Below, one piece after another: positions 38,201 through 50,200 of a DNA stretch of 64,000 nucleotides. Position 1 is the first letter of the stretch. Each line of letters begins with the position of its first letter. The notes under the pieces are model-generated. The model worked only from the letters and a program-made list of their open reading frames with translations. It made no database searches and was not told the origin of the DNA. This DNA is from Sarcocystis neurona (lineage: Eukaryota; Apicomplexa; Conoidasida; Eucoccidiorida; Sarcocystidae). The stretch covers positions 2,864,138 to 2,928,137 of the forward strand of contig KL647301.1 in NCBI GenBank assembly GCA_000727475.1. Reading direction: 5' to 3'. A program made the translations under genes and the position numbers.

Positions 38201-41200
38201 ACCGGTGGCCAACGCGGCAGCAGCAGCCCCATCAGGAGCTTCTGGCGAGCAGCTTTTCTCTCTCTCATCGTCGTCGATAATAACAACACCTCTCTTCTTC
38301 TTTGTGCTGAAGATTGGTCGAGGCAGCTGTTCTTCCTCCTCTTCATCTATTGCGAGAGCAGCAGCCCGAGCTGCTTCTGCCGCCGTCGCCGCTGTTGTTC
38401 TTGCCTCCGCTGCTGCAGCAGCCGAGCCACCAGTCTGCGGCTCTGCATGCGCGGCCTTGTCCAGCGCCTTCTTTTCCCGGAGCAGCGTAATGCCACCACC
38501 TGCTCCGCCTACCTGCAACTTCATTTGCTGCTTTCCACCTCCTTCGTGCCCTGTCGTTGCAAGCTCGAGCTTTACACCTCCTGCGCCGCTGCCGCGACTC
38601 GAGGGGCAACCCCAGGTTCCTGTCGCAGCAGCCGTCCCACTATTCACGTAACACGGGCTCTTCCGGCTTCTTCCTGTTTCCTGCTTAACGTCCGTAGAGC
38701 CTTCTTTCTTTAGCTGCTGCTCCTCTCTTTCTTGTTTCCGTGCCGCCCCTGTCGCTGCTCCTCCTGCATCTCTCTCAGTTCCACAGTACGCCTCTGTTGC
38801 CTTCCCCTCCCTTCCTCCCGCCGCTGCTCGCTGCTGCTTCTGCTGCTCCTCCTCCTCTTCGTCTCCACCAACCTGAACCGCAGCAGCAGCTCCCGCAGCA
38901 GGGCGTTCGGGCAACACTGGCATCACGAGCTCCGCTGCATACATACTCTCTTCCAAGTACGACGCATCTGCTGCTGCCTTCACTCCCGCCAGTCGTGGGT
39001 CCCCCTTTTGCAACAGCAGCTGAAAAGCCGGCAGCCCCGGCAATTCCACTCTCTTCGGCCGCCGAGGCGGCTTGCGACCGGCCGCAACAGCTTCTTTGAC
39101 TCTCTCCTCGTGCTGCTTGTAAAACTTGTACGTCGCTGCCTCGCGGCGATGGTTGTCGTACTCGCGCTGCGCACACGTCGCAAGCACCAGCAGCAGCCAC
39201 CCGACAACCGTTTCACCAATACACGGCAAACTTTCACCGGCAGCAAAAGCAGGGCAACAGCAAAAGCAACAGCAGCAAGGCGTCGCGCGCGTCTACGCGT
39301 GCTGTGCCACTGCAGCGAAAACCCACGGCGCTGCTGCGGCCTGAGAAAACCGACAGCAGAGACAGGAGCGGCAGCGCGGCCGCTCGAGAAGGACGAACTG
39401 CACAGGACCGCTCGCCCCACATGGACAACACCGCGGTGCAGCAACATTACCAGCGGCACCACAACACGACTACACGAGTTCACAGGCAGCAGCACCAGCA
39501 GCTTATGCGGGTTGCACAGCAGCTTTCGCCAAACCCACACATACACGCACATCGGGAAAACACAGGCAAAAGTTGGCGCAAGTACTGGTGTCCCCTACGT
39601 AGTGACAGAGAAAAAGACTCAGGACGAGGGGGAGACAAACAGACACATGAGATACACATGGGAAACAGCAGTACGCAGGATGTGTGTACGATGAGACGCG
39701 ACGCATCTCATTTCCTCCTCGCAGACTCACGCGCAGCAGCGCCGGTGCGCGAAGCTCGCGGCTGGACAGGCGTGTCGTCCCGTCCTCGCAGTTGAACCGG
39801 TGCACGTACGTCTATTTATATGTACGCAGATGCTATGCACGTCTTTCCTCCACACACCCGGAGTCTATAATATACATACATTCCTTCCATGAAATATATA
39901 TATGTATATACATGTATACATATACATGAACACAACACGCGCGGGCGTCTCAAATTATATATATACATATATATATGTCGGACGTACACAAACAAACTTC
40001 CTATATTCCTTACTTCCTGATACACTATATACGACACTTCAGACTGACTCTGTACTGCCGCAACTTCCGTAAGCTACACGTGATCGCAGTGCATATGAAC
40101 AACCACACATATACCGTCCAAAGGGGTCAGACATCTATATGTATATCCACAGATTCATACGAGAGCTACTTTGTGTGAACAAGAGGTACACGTATACCAA
40201 AAGCACAAATTCATTCTCTCATATAGATATATATATATATGTGAGTAGACAGGTAGAGACAGGTATCCCTTTGCCTCTCCGTGAGAGGACTTTTTAGACA
40301 CGGGCTCGCGCAGGCATGTACGTATATGTATACATATTTTTCGCAGAAGCTTACCTCGTATCCAGGCACGAAGCGACAATTGAGACTGTGGAGATGGCAG
40401 AGGAGTTTGTCTAAGAAGCAGAGCTTCGCACTGCAGCGAACATGTTGCTCGCCTTCGAGCTGCTGCAGCTGCTGGGCCGCCTCCATCACTTCCTGCTGCG
40501 TCGCCGCTTCTTCTTCCACAAACAAAGCCTGCAGCCGCTGCATCTGGCTTTCTCGTGCGCAGAGAGCCTTGGGATGCGCGCTGCAGTCGCCGGACCCCAC
40601 ACACACACACACACATACACATATACATACACGCGCATGCCTTCACAGACTTTATCACTTCACTCATCGCGCAGTTGTGGCCACCATGTAGGTGGTCACA
40701 CGGCCGCGCAGAGGACCAAAAAAAGCGTCTGCACAGGAACTGGGCCGCACATCACTTTCCGACGATTCTCGCTTCTGTTCACTCCTCCTGCCCCCTACAG
40801 CTTCGAATGGTCACCAACACGCCGGTGCACCTTCGACTTCACAAACAAATATTTGCTCGAAGCTCAACGAAGAAGAAACTCGAGAAAATGTTAAAGACGA
40901 AATGTCACCCTTACAAGTGCGGAACGGGACGAAAGAAGAACACAGCAGAACAACGAACAAGGCATCCCCAAATTCTTCTTCTGAGTAAACCCGCCGCCTT
41001 CGCTTGTCAGACGCAGGTCAGGTGTTCGCACTTTACACCGGTATAGCTGACTCTTCCACGTTTTCTCTCTCACTTTCTACGGCTGATTTTCTCCGACATC
41101 TACAAAACATCGGCAACACGTCTTTACACTCATGCATACTTTTTCTTCTAGATCCACACCATGCCTCCTTCCCGCTGTCTAGATTACTTCTCTTTCCAGG

Positions 41201-44200
41201 ACCGCGCTTCGACGCGTGCACCTTCTCCGGCGCACCCGTCTTCCTTTTGAAAAACGTTCCTCTCATCCCTGCGTACCACCTTCCTCCAACCGATTCTCAG
41301 TTAAAACACTCAGCAACCCCTAAGAGACTTCCACAGACCAGCGCGCTTTCTGCGGTCCATGCACGTATACGTGCACATATATATATATATATATATATAT
41401 ACACTCGAGCATACATACGTACACATGTGTACACACGTATGTAGACATATATATATAAACACTAAAAACACAGATAAGACCGTACACGTATGTGTCTAAT
41501 ACCGAGGTATATGTATATATAAACATACAAACACATATACATACATGCATATAAACAAAGCCTTGCGACTCTCGAACCTGTTGCGCGCGCCCCTGCAGAC
41601 ATCTTCCCCTTTTCGGCGAATTTCTCTTCCTTCCAATTTTCTCCCTGTTTCGGCGAGTGCGTCGTCTCTCTATGTGCGGTATACATTCTCCGCTGCTGCT
41701 GTTGGACGACCCTCTTTCTACCCTCGTTTCCCGACGACCCTCCTCGCGGGGAGGAGCAGCGCGCGCGGGTATGCCCGGCCACTTCTCCCTCCAACTGCAT
41801 GTGTATCGAAGGCCGAAAAGCCACTCCTTCCCTTGGCAGACTGCAGCAAGACTCCTTCTTCGTGCACATACTTGCGGTGTGCATACGTCCACGTCCCTTT
41901 GATCTCCCCTGCGTGGTCTGCTGCGGTTCCACCCCTTCCTCTTCGTCCTCCCCCTCTTCCCTCTTTCCACCCGTGACGCGTTTTCCTTCTCTCTTTGTGT
42001 AGCCCCCCCCCCGGCGTGCCCGTCTTTCTCTGTTACGGGTCGTGCGTTTCGGCTTTGTGGCTTGTCCTCTCTAACTCTCTTCTTTCTTCAAGAGCGTCTC
42101 ACCATATAATCCGCATCTTGATGACCAGGCCCAGCATTTTTCGGTAAGAACTCTCATGCAGGCGTTCTTTGCTTGCTTCCTGCAGGGCGCGAATGCGCAG
42201 CAGCCGCTCGTACCACGCGGCAGCAGTTCCTGACAACGGTAGCCAGACCGAGTGGAAGGTCTTCTTCGGGAGGGCGATCGCTTGCTCTTTCAGTCTTCGG
42301 AGCATCACGCGGTCGAGCAAATTGCGTATTTTCTCAAGATCTTCTTGTCGAAACAACTGTTCAACTTCCAATCCGCCTCCGCTATTGCTACTGCTGCTGC
42401 CGCCGCCCCCGGCGCCCCCTGCTGCCCCCCCCCCACCGCTGCCGCCAGCGGTCCCATTGGCCGTCGCAGAGGCCACCGCAGATGAAGAAGCTGCAGAACC
42501 TGCTGCAGCAGATCCCTGCGCAGTTGGACATGCCGCTGATAACGCTGCGCCGCTGCTGCTGCTCCCTCCTCCTCCAGCGCCTCCTCCTCCTGCTCCGCCT
42601 CTGGCTGTTCCACCGCCACCACGAGCGCCCCCGTGCTGCTGTTGCTGCTGTGAACTCGTGGTGTGCGGCTGCAGCGCCTGCCCACTCGCCAACAGCTGCT
42701 GCTGCTGCTGAGCCGACAGGAACGCTTGCTCAATAAGTTGAGAATCTCGAAAAACATCCGGCATCAAGAAATTTATCAAAGTGAAAAGTTCTGCCGCGCT
42801 GTTCTGCAGGGGGGTCCCCGTCAGCAGCAGCCGCATGTTTCCCACGACGCGATCCAGCGCGTGCCGGATGCCGCCTGAAGCATTTTTGATGCGATGCGCT
42901 TCGTCTGCCCCAGAGAGAAACACAGAACACGAGAAAAACCTGGAGGTGTACGAGGCTCGAGGAGAGCGCAGCGAGGTACGAGGAAGGGGCGGAAAAGGGG
43001 AAAAGACGACGGAGAAGAAAAGCGAACGAAACGAGGAAAGGACGCAGCAGAAAGATTAAAGCGTCGAACATCACTTCGTAAGAGAAGTTTGCAATCACAG
43101 AGCTTTTTCAGAATGGAGGGTACTCAGACAACGACACACTACTGAGGGACGCCGTGGATAAACGGCAAACACAAATACACCTATTTTCGCGTCTCTGTAT
43201 GCTATCTAGACACACATATACACACACTCACAACCCATATACACATTCATACAGATATATATATGTATACATATGGACCATACAGACCCACAACTATATG
43301 TACAAAAGCCCCGCGCCCGTGCCCCGCCCTACGCACTTGTATATCTGAAGCAAGAAAAACAGCTCAACCTGCGGGTCCACTACATTTCTCTCTGCAAGAG
43401 AACTGAGAAGCCATACTTGCGCGTGGTAGGTATGTCTATCTACTCCGTTACACGCGGTCACATTCAACCCACCCACCCGCACGCGTATGTGCACATATAT
43501 ACATCGCCCTGTACCTAGCTCCCGAGAAAAGTAGACACGCGGACACATGGCTTGTGTCTACACATTTGATAGACGTACGTCCACATCTGCGTCTATAGGT
43601 GTAACTCTATACGTACGTGTATGTACACACACATAAACCAACACGTCTGGTTTTGTCCGTGACAGAACCTCTATGCAATTGTATATGTGCTGCTCCTGCG
43701 GCCGCATCGCAGCTGGCCCGTGGACTGCTGTACACAGGTGTCTATAAGCTGCTACTGCGCATGCGTCGCACATAATACATGCTCCTGTTATACGTAGTTG
43801 CATATGTATGTGGCTCCTGCGTATGCCTCGCACCTAAGACGATGCACTGCCAGTGAGGAATAACTTCCACAAAAAACTCCTCTTCGCTCTTCACCGTCTC
43901 GTAGGTCGTTATGTACAAGTCGTACAATCCCCGTTGCGCCACTGCAACAACAACAGCCAAAAAGCACGCCACAGTTGCAGCAATAACACATCAGCTGCTG
44001 CAAAGGTACACCTCACTGCAGCCGCAGGAACACGTAAAAACAGCCCCGGCAGCAGGAACAAAGATTTGCAGCACCAACACATAATACACACACGTATACA
44101 CACACACCCGTACACATGTATGTGTAAGTATGTATCGATATGCGTCGTCCCATCAGTGGCAGTGGCAACACGGAGCAGCAGAAGCAGCCCGCAGACACGG

Positions 44201-47200
44201 ACGTACATAAACACCGACACACACGTAGCCTTATATGCGCGTCGAGCTCTGTCCTGCAGCTGCGCAACTATTACGTCAACGACGCGGCGCAGCAGCTGCG
44301 CTGGACATGTCCTGAGAAGCAGAGAGAGCGATGTAGCGCGTGACGATGACGCCGTACCCAAGGGGGCCTACGGCATACGCAGACAATCGACGAAGAAGAC
44401 TGCCGCACCACACCATCAGCAACAGCAAAGAAAGAAGCACCAGTTTAAGGCAGAGACACACACACAGAGGCAAAACATCAGAGAACGCGTCGGCAGCAGC
44501 GGCAGAATACGTCTGCGCAGAACGTCAGGAGCAACACTTGCGACGCGAGGGGAAACTTAACACCGGCAGCAGCAGAGGCACGCATCGGCAGCAGCGTCGG
44601 GAGATGAAAGACTAAGAAGGAAACGAGAGAAGAAACACTAGCTCTTCGCAGACGCTGTGATTCTGCCAGAGTATGTTGCGTGCCAAGAAAACTTCCTTAG
44701 CATCCGCAGCAGCAGCTACGGAGCAGAAGCCGCCGGCGTTCCAGCAGCAGCAAGGTTACACCATCAGCAGAACTCCCAAAAGCACCCCAACTCGTGCAGT
44801 AGTATAAAAAAAAAAGGCGGGAAGCACACCAGCATCAATCGCAGAAGACGGTGGTACACTGGCAGCCGCGCATCACCAGTCCGCGCAGTTGCGGCGCCAG
44901 CTGCAGCACAGGCCTCGTAAGATCAGCAGCAGCAGCACTGCGGCTGCGGCACCAGGCATTAACCCCTTCCCCCACCGACCCGAGCAGCAGCCGCAGCAGA
45001 AACACCGGCTGCGTATCCCAGGCGTCACCAAGCCGCAGAAGACGAGCCCAACAGGTGCACACAGCAGGCATCCCTAACGCAGCAGCTGCAGCAGTCCTAC
45101 GACCACGCGTGTCGCATGCGGCAGAGAAGCCGTGGCCGCGTGTAGCAGGACCGTCACAAGCGTCTGTTTGCGTCGCTTACATCTGTCGTCTAGCGCGTGC
45201 TGTCTCTCTGCTCTCGACCCGCAGATTTTGATGTGCGTAAGCGAAGGAGTAAAGCGATGGACTTCCCGCATCCAGTTGCCTACTGTTGACAGCGGCACGA
45301 CTATCAAATGCGGGCCTTCAAGTTTCATCGCGTTCAAGTACGAAAGAAAGCAAAGTGTCTGAATTGTCTTGCCCAGACCTATATACATACACACACACAC
45401 ACAGCAAATCGTCCTTCCCCCCATCCATCCCGGATTTCTCGTCGATCCAGACACACGCACCACCCCAGCCACACGTATCGAGAAGGACTGTCCTGATACG
45501 GACACGTACTCACAAACATACGCATGTGTGTTAAAAAATGCGCGGCGCGGCATCAGAAGAGAAAGAGCATTCTGAAGAAAATGCGAGACGCAGACGGCTA
45601 TCCTCGGGCATGAAAAAGGCAGTCGTATCTCAGTAGCGCAAGAATGCACGTAGACAGAGCCATATACACGATGCGTACGCACACGTATATACACGTGACT
45701 GTTTAATACCGCCTCCGCTTCCTACCGGCCGGCACGCCGAATAAGAGCGGGAGACAGGGACTACTACTTACTTACACATATAGATATACACACACATAGA
45801 CAGAGGGGGCGATACAACGACGTACGTGTGTATCAGTGTGGATCGACACCTGGACCGACACACATACGCAAAGCAGGCAAGAGACAAATTCTCGGGGAAA
45901 AAGACCTGCACATGCAAGTACGCAGATGAGAACGAACACACGCGTTCAGAGATGATACCACGTGAGTGAAGAAGAAACTTGTCGGGCGCGACCGGCGAAG
46001 TCATACAGACACGGATACGCCACGGACACGAACACACGTCCACGAATGTGTCACATAATGAACAATAAGGACTGCACGTGGCGATGAAGGGAGGATGGCT
46101 CACCAGAAAAACACACACACACACACGCACACACACAAAATCGGGTCAGCAAGAAAGAGAAACACATACAAGAAAAGTCGGCTCAGCAGGCAAGAGAAAT
46201 ACACACAGGAAAACTGGCTCAGTACGTACGAGAAACGGACACAAAAAACCGGCTCAGTACGAAAGAGAAAGAAAAAAAGAGAGATCGCTGAGGACGGAAG
46301 AGACACACACACAAAGAACAACCGCTCGGTAGGAAAGGAAAACGCACGGACACCCACAGACACCCATTTCATCGGCAAATATGTCGGAACAACGGCTCAG
46401 TAGGGAAGAGAAACAGACAAATACATACATACCCATTTCATCGGCAAGGATGCCTCCGCCGGTCATGAAGGAGCAAAGGAGCCATTCGACCCCCTCCTCC
46501 TGATGCGGTTTGAGCTCAATACCTTCGCGTAGAGGCACCCCTTCAATCTTCCTGCCGCTTGGGTACCGGGTTGCTCTGCAGCAGGCAGCAGCAGGAGCAG
46601 ACCAACACGCACACACAACACGTTCTACACACACACACACACACATGCACACGGCGGTGGGGCACCGAGAGACCAGGCTGATGCACCACCACCTGCTGCT
46701 GCGCCGGTGGCAGTCGTGCTGCCGCAGGGAGAAAAGAGCAGCAGTCGAACAACGTCAAGATACCGTCCGACAGTCCACGAGGCGGCAGATGCTGTCTCCG
46801 AAGTCCAGGCGTCAGCAGAAGACCACAACAGCTGCAGCAGCAGAGCAGCGGGGGCTCGCAGCGGTGGCAGCCAGCACACCAGTCGCAGACACCGTGTCTA
46901 CCGGCAGCACGGGTTTGGCCCGTGATAATCTAGAAAGCAGCGAGGAGAGAAGCGGATGGAGCAGAGAATAGAGGAGTACCGACGTGGAACAAACCGAGCA
47001 GGACTCTTGAAGAACAAGTAACTCCACCACACCGCAGCTGTCTACGCTTCGCTGGGGAGAACAAGACGAGTAACCTATCGGGCGGCTTCTTTGCACGGAC
47101 ACTGCGGACAATGTTCTATACGCTCAGCACTGCTCCGCAGCCGTTCAACGAACGCACGCAGGTTCAGTCCCGTATGCATCAAACAGAGCACTTCCGTTCT

Positions 47201-50200
47201 TCGAGTGATCTGCTGCACGGCTGCAGTGCTGTCGCAGCAACAGCAGGAGCGTGTCGCAACGCAGTAGCAGCTGCACCGGCCAGAGAGCGATCGCATCGTC
47301 CTACAGACGAAACTCCTACACAGATGAAAGAGAAAAAAACGGCCTGCGTCGGTCCACAGGGAATGCTCCGTCGAACGAAGGACGAATGCGTCTCAACAGC
47401 TGCAACTTGTACCTTCCGACACACGCACGCACTGGCTGCACGTCGCAACAGCAGCGGCAGCAGTCTGCGGTGGAATTCTTGGACTCTACTAAGCAGCAGC
47501 ACGCCGAAGCACGCGCATCGAAGAGTGACGCAAGCAGTAAAACCATGCTCGCCGACGCGAAGCAGCACCTGCAGCACGCGCTGTGAGGCCCCGTATGACG
47601 CAGCTGTCAGGCGTGTGTGCACACAGCAGCAGTTCGGTATGGTGGTGGTCCTGCTGTTGGCCGCTCGGCAGCAAGTCCCGATGACAACAGCAGCAACGGC
47701 TGACGGCGTCTAGCGCGACATGCACGTCTCTACCCGCAACCCGTGGACGCACGCAGAAGTAACACTTGCGTCTGCCCTGTCAACCGTTCGACGACCCTTA
47801 TTCCACACAAGCGGAGCAACTCAGCTTCTACGTGCGGCCTCTTCACGAATCCTTCTGCGTACAGAGGAGACAAAATGTTCTCTACCACGCCTAGAAAACA
47901 CGGAGAAATACGCGTCTGTTCACTTCTCTCCGAAAACGCTTCTACCCAGAAGAAACAAATTCGCTTCTTTTTCCGCTTCCCGCTGCTCTGTCAATCGCAC
48001 GCCTTCTTGACTATGGAATCGAAAACAATTTTTCTCTCTTCTCTTAGTCTGGGTCGCCCATCACAAAAACTTCGCTGCCTCCTTCTTCGTGCCACTCTCT
48101 TCTCAACCTTCCTCGGGAAAAAGTTCGAATAACTAATCAATGCAGGAGCAGAGAGGAACTTGAGCAACGCCTATACAGTCAAAACAAACTCCTCAAAAAA
48201 AAAGGAAAGTGCGACAGAAAACGCGTCGCTTTCTTCACCTGTAGGCTCGCTTCACAAACTTGGCGCATTCTTCCAGTGCCTCGTCCTCTAGGCCCTCCAG
48301 CAGATCTGCCATAGATCTCTCCACCTGCAGCCTGCCTCCTCCTGCTGCGCCTGCGCCTCGCTTCTGCGCCGCGCCGCTGTGCTGCTGCGTCTGCTGCAAT
48401 GATCCCCCAACTTGGGCTACTCCCAGTCCACCAACACACACACACACACACAGAGGCGCCAACCACGAATTCACGAGTTGGCACAGAGAAAACGGTCTGC
48501 TGCATCCTTTAGAACAGGCACCCCATACCACACACAGGCACATACACACACGTTTGTCCGGACGTCCATATACTTTAGAACACGCACAACAGGGAAACCG
48601 ACATGCGTGTGAGACGCATAGATACACTGGGCGTACGTGTACATACACCGCGGCGAAGCACAGGCAACACCAAGTCTGTGCAGACACATACCACGTTAGT
48701 TCGCTGTACATACACTAGAAAGACCCATACAATCCCTACAGACGTCCACATACGTGCGCTGGCTGCACACACCCACGCAGACGGTGGAAAACACACATAC
48801 ACATGCACAGGAGAACAAACTGTCGCTGAACATCAACAATGGTTACAAACGTCAAAAATAGATCTACCCGCACTTTTGAAGCCTGAACACACATCGCACT
48901 TCCCTTCGCTACAGGCATACAAACTTCCCCCTAAGCGCCCGCAGCGGCGAGACGCCTACACGTTTCCACGTCCACATGACAAGTAACGCATCAAGACGCG
49001 GCAGTTGCTCTTAACACGTGTAGCCTCGCCCGATATGTCCCCTGCATCAAAGATCCGCAGTGCTAAACGACGCAGATATGCAGGCCGTTCATAGACGAAA
49101 GAAAACTTTCTCCACACGAGGCCCCATGTGGAAGGGTAGTAACGTGACTCTTGCAGCAGCCTCTTTGGGCACACGGCACATACACACACACACACACACC
49201 TACGTCCGTATAGACAGGATCTACACACGTAGATCTACGCAGCCGTGCTGCTGCAGCACGTCGAATACATGATCCCCTTTAGCTCCAGCAGCCCGCCACA
49301 CGCGTACGTATCATCCCTGCTACCTCAGCGATGCGCGACCTCAACACAGTTGCGAGACGATGGGGAGAGCGCCTGCAGGTGCATGCCCACAGACGTGCCT
49401 GTGGCCACCTGCTTAAACCAAGTAACGCTCACTCGCGAACGTAAGTAATATACGCGTACTTACTTATACACAAGTGATACATGCGTACTTACGCAGAACG
49501 CATACAAGAGGCAACGCCGCTCTACGCCATACGGCTGAGCTGGTGCCCGCGGTGACGGCACTTGCTTCGCGCTGCTCTCTAAACAAGTAGACAGCGAGAG
49601 AAAACTTCCGCTTACGAGCCTCGGAACCCCTACCGCGCAGTACCGACACACACGTGTCTGCGGTTGACACAAGAAGAGGACGATACACCTACAGAGACGG
49701 ACACCAAGAGAGGGGCGGATACATACCAATATACGAAGACGTGCAGGCACATTCGGTCTGATACATTTACACAGCAGAACGGCAGGTGAACGATACGTGT
49801 GTGCACACGCAAGTTGGGTTTCTTCTTTAATAAGCAGGCGCTGATTTCCGGGAAGCTTCGAAAGGTGCTGTGTCGTCACCGAATAGTGCAGCACATCCTT
49901 CCAAACAGAAATATCCACATCAAACACACACATACGTGTATACACACGCACGTGTACGTAAAACAAATATGCGCGGCCACATTCACGCCTAGGCGAGTAA
50001 CCCGCGCATGACTTGCGTTTACCTCGGAGCGATTTAGCCAGGTTGGACCACACCTTGGGGTGGACAAACGGGCCGAGATCCTTCTGATGTACCAGCAGGA
50101 AGCGATTTCTATATCTGCGCGCATCCGTGGAACCCACACAGTCGGACGCCTAGCATGAGCTGCAGCTGGAGAATCTTCATGTTAGCATGGCAGTCGCGGT

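Larger units (their letters stand above)
30959..42102 (-). other. Introns of the 3' half of the remodeller gene
   Basis: Introns lie at 30959-31955, 32717-33122, 33270-34391, 34486-35387, 35580-37424, 39167-40354 and 40581-42102. They contain TA-, CA- and ACGT-type simple repeats, notably (TA)n near 34,548-34,630, 39,955-39,980, 40,225-40,240 and 41,377-41,401. I see no nested gene in them. Confidence 0.7.
33123..46575 (-). other. SNF2 helicase core of the remodeller (nine exons)
   Basis: From [14 protein letters not shown] (start of lobe 1) to [11 protein letters not shown] and [15 protein letters not shown] after lobe 2. All seven canonical motif regions are present. The lobes are interrupted by about 130 residues of Gln/Gly/Ser/Ala in exon 42904-42103 and by more than 500 residues in exon 39166-37425. 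Confidence 0.9.

Noticed and set aside
37491..38713. Two long plus-strand frames (386 and 318 codons)
   Set aside because: Both are antisense to the low-complexity remodeller exon 39166-37425, whose ends rejoin helicase motifs.
44013..47700. Many 60-200-codon frames on both strands in this stretch
   Set aside because: They lie in remodeller introns, are translations of CAG/CTG and CA repeats, and none carries a motif.
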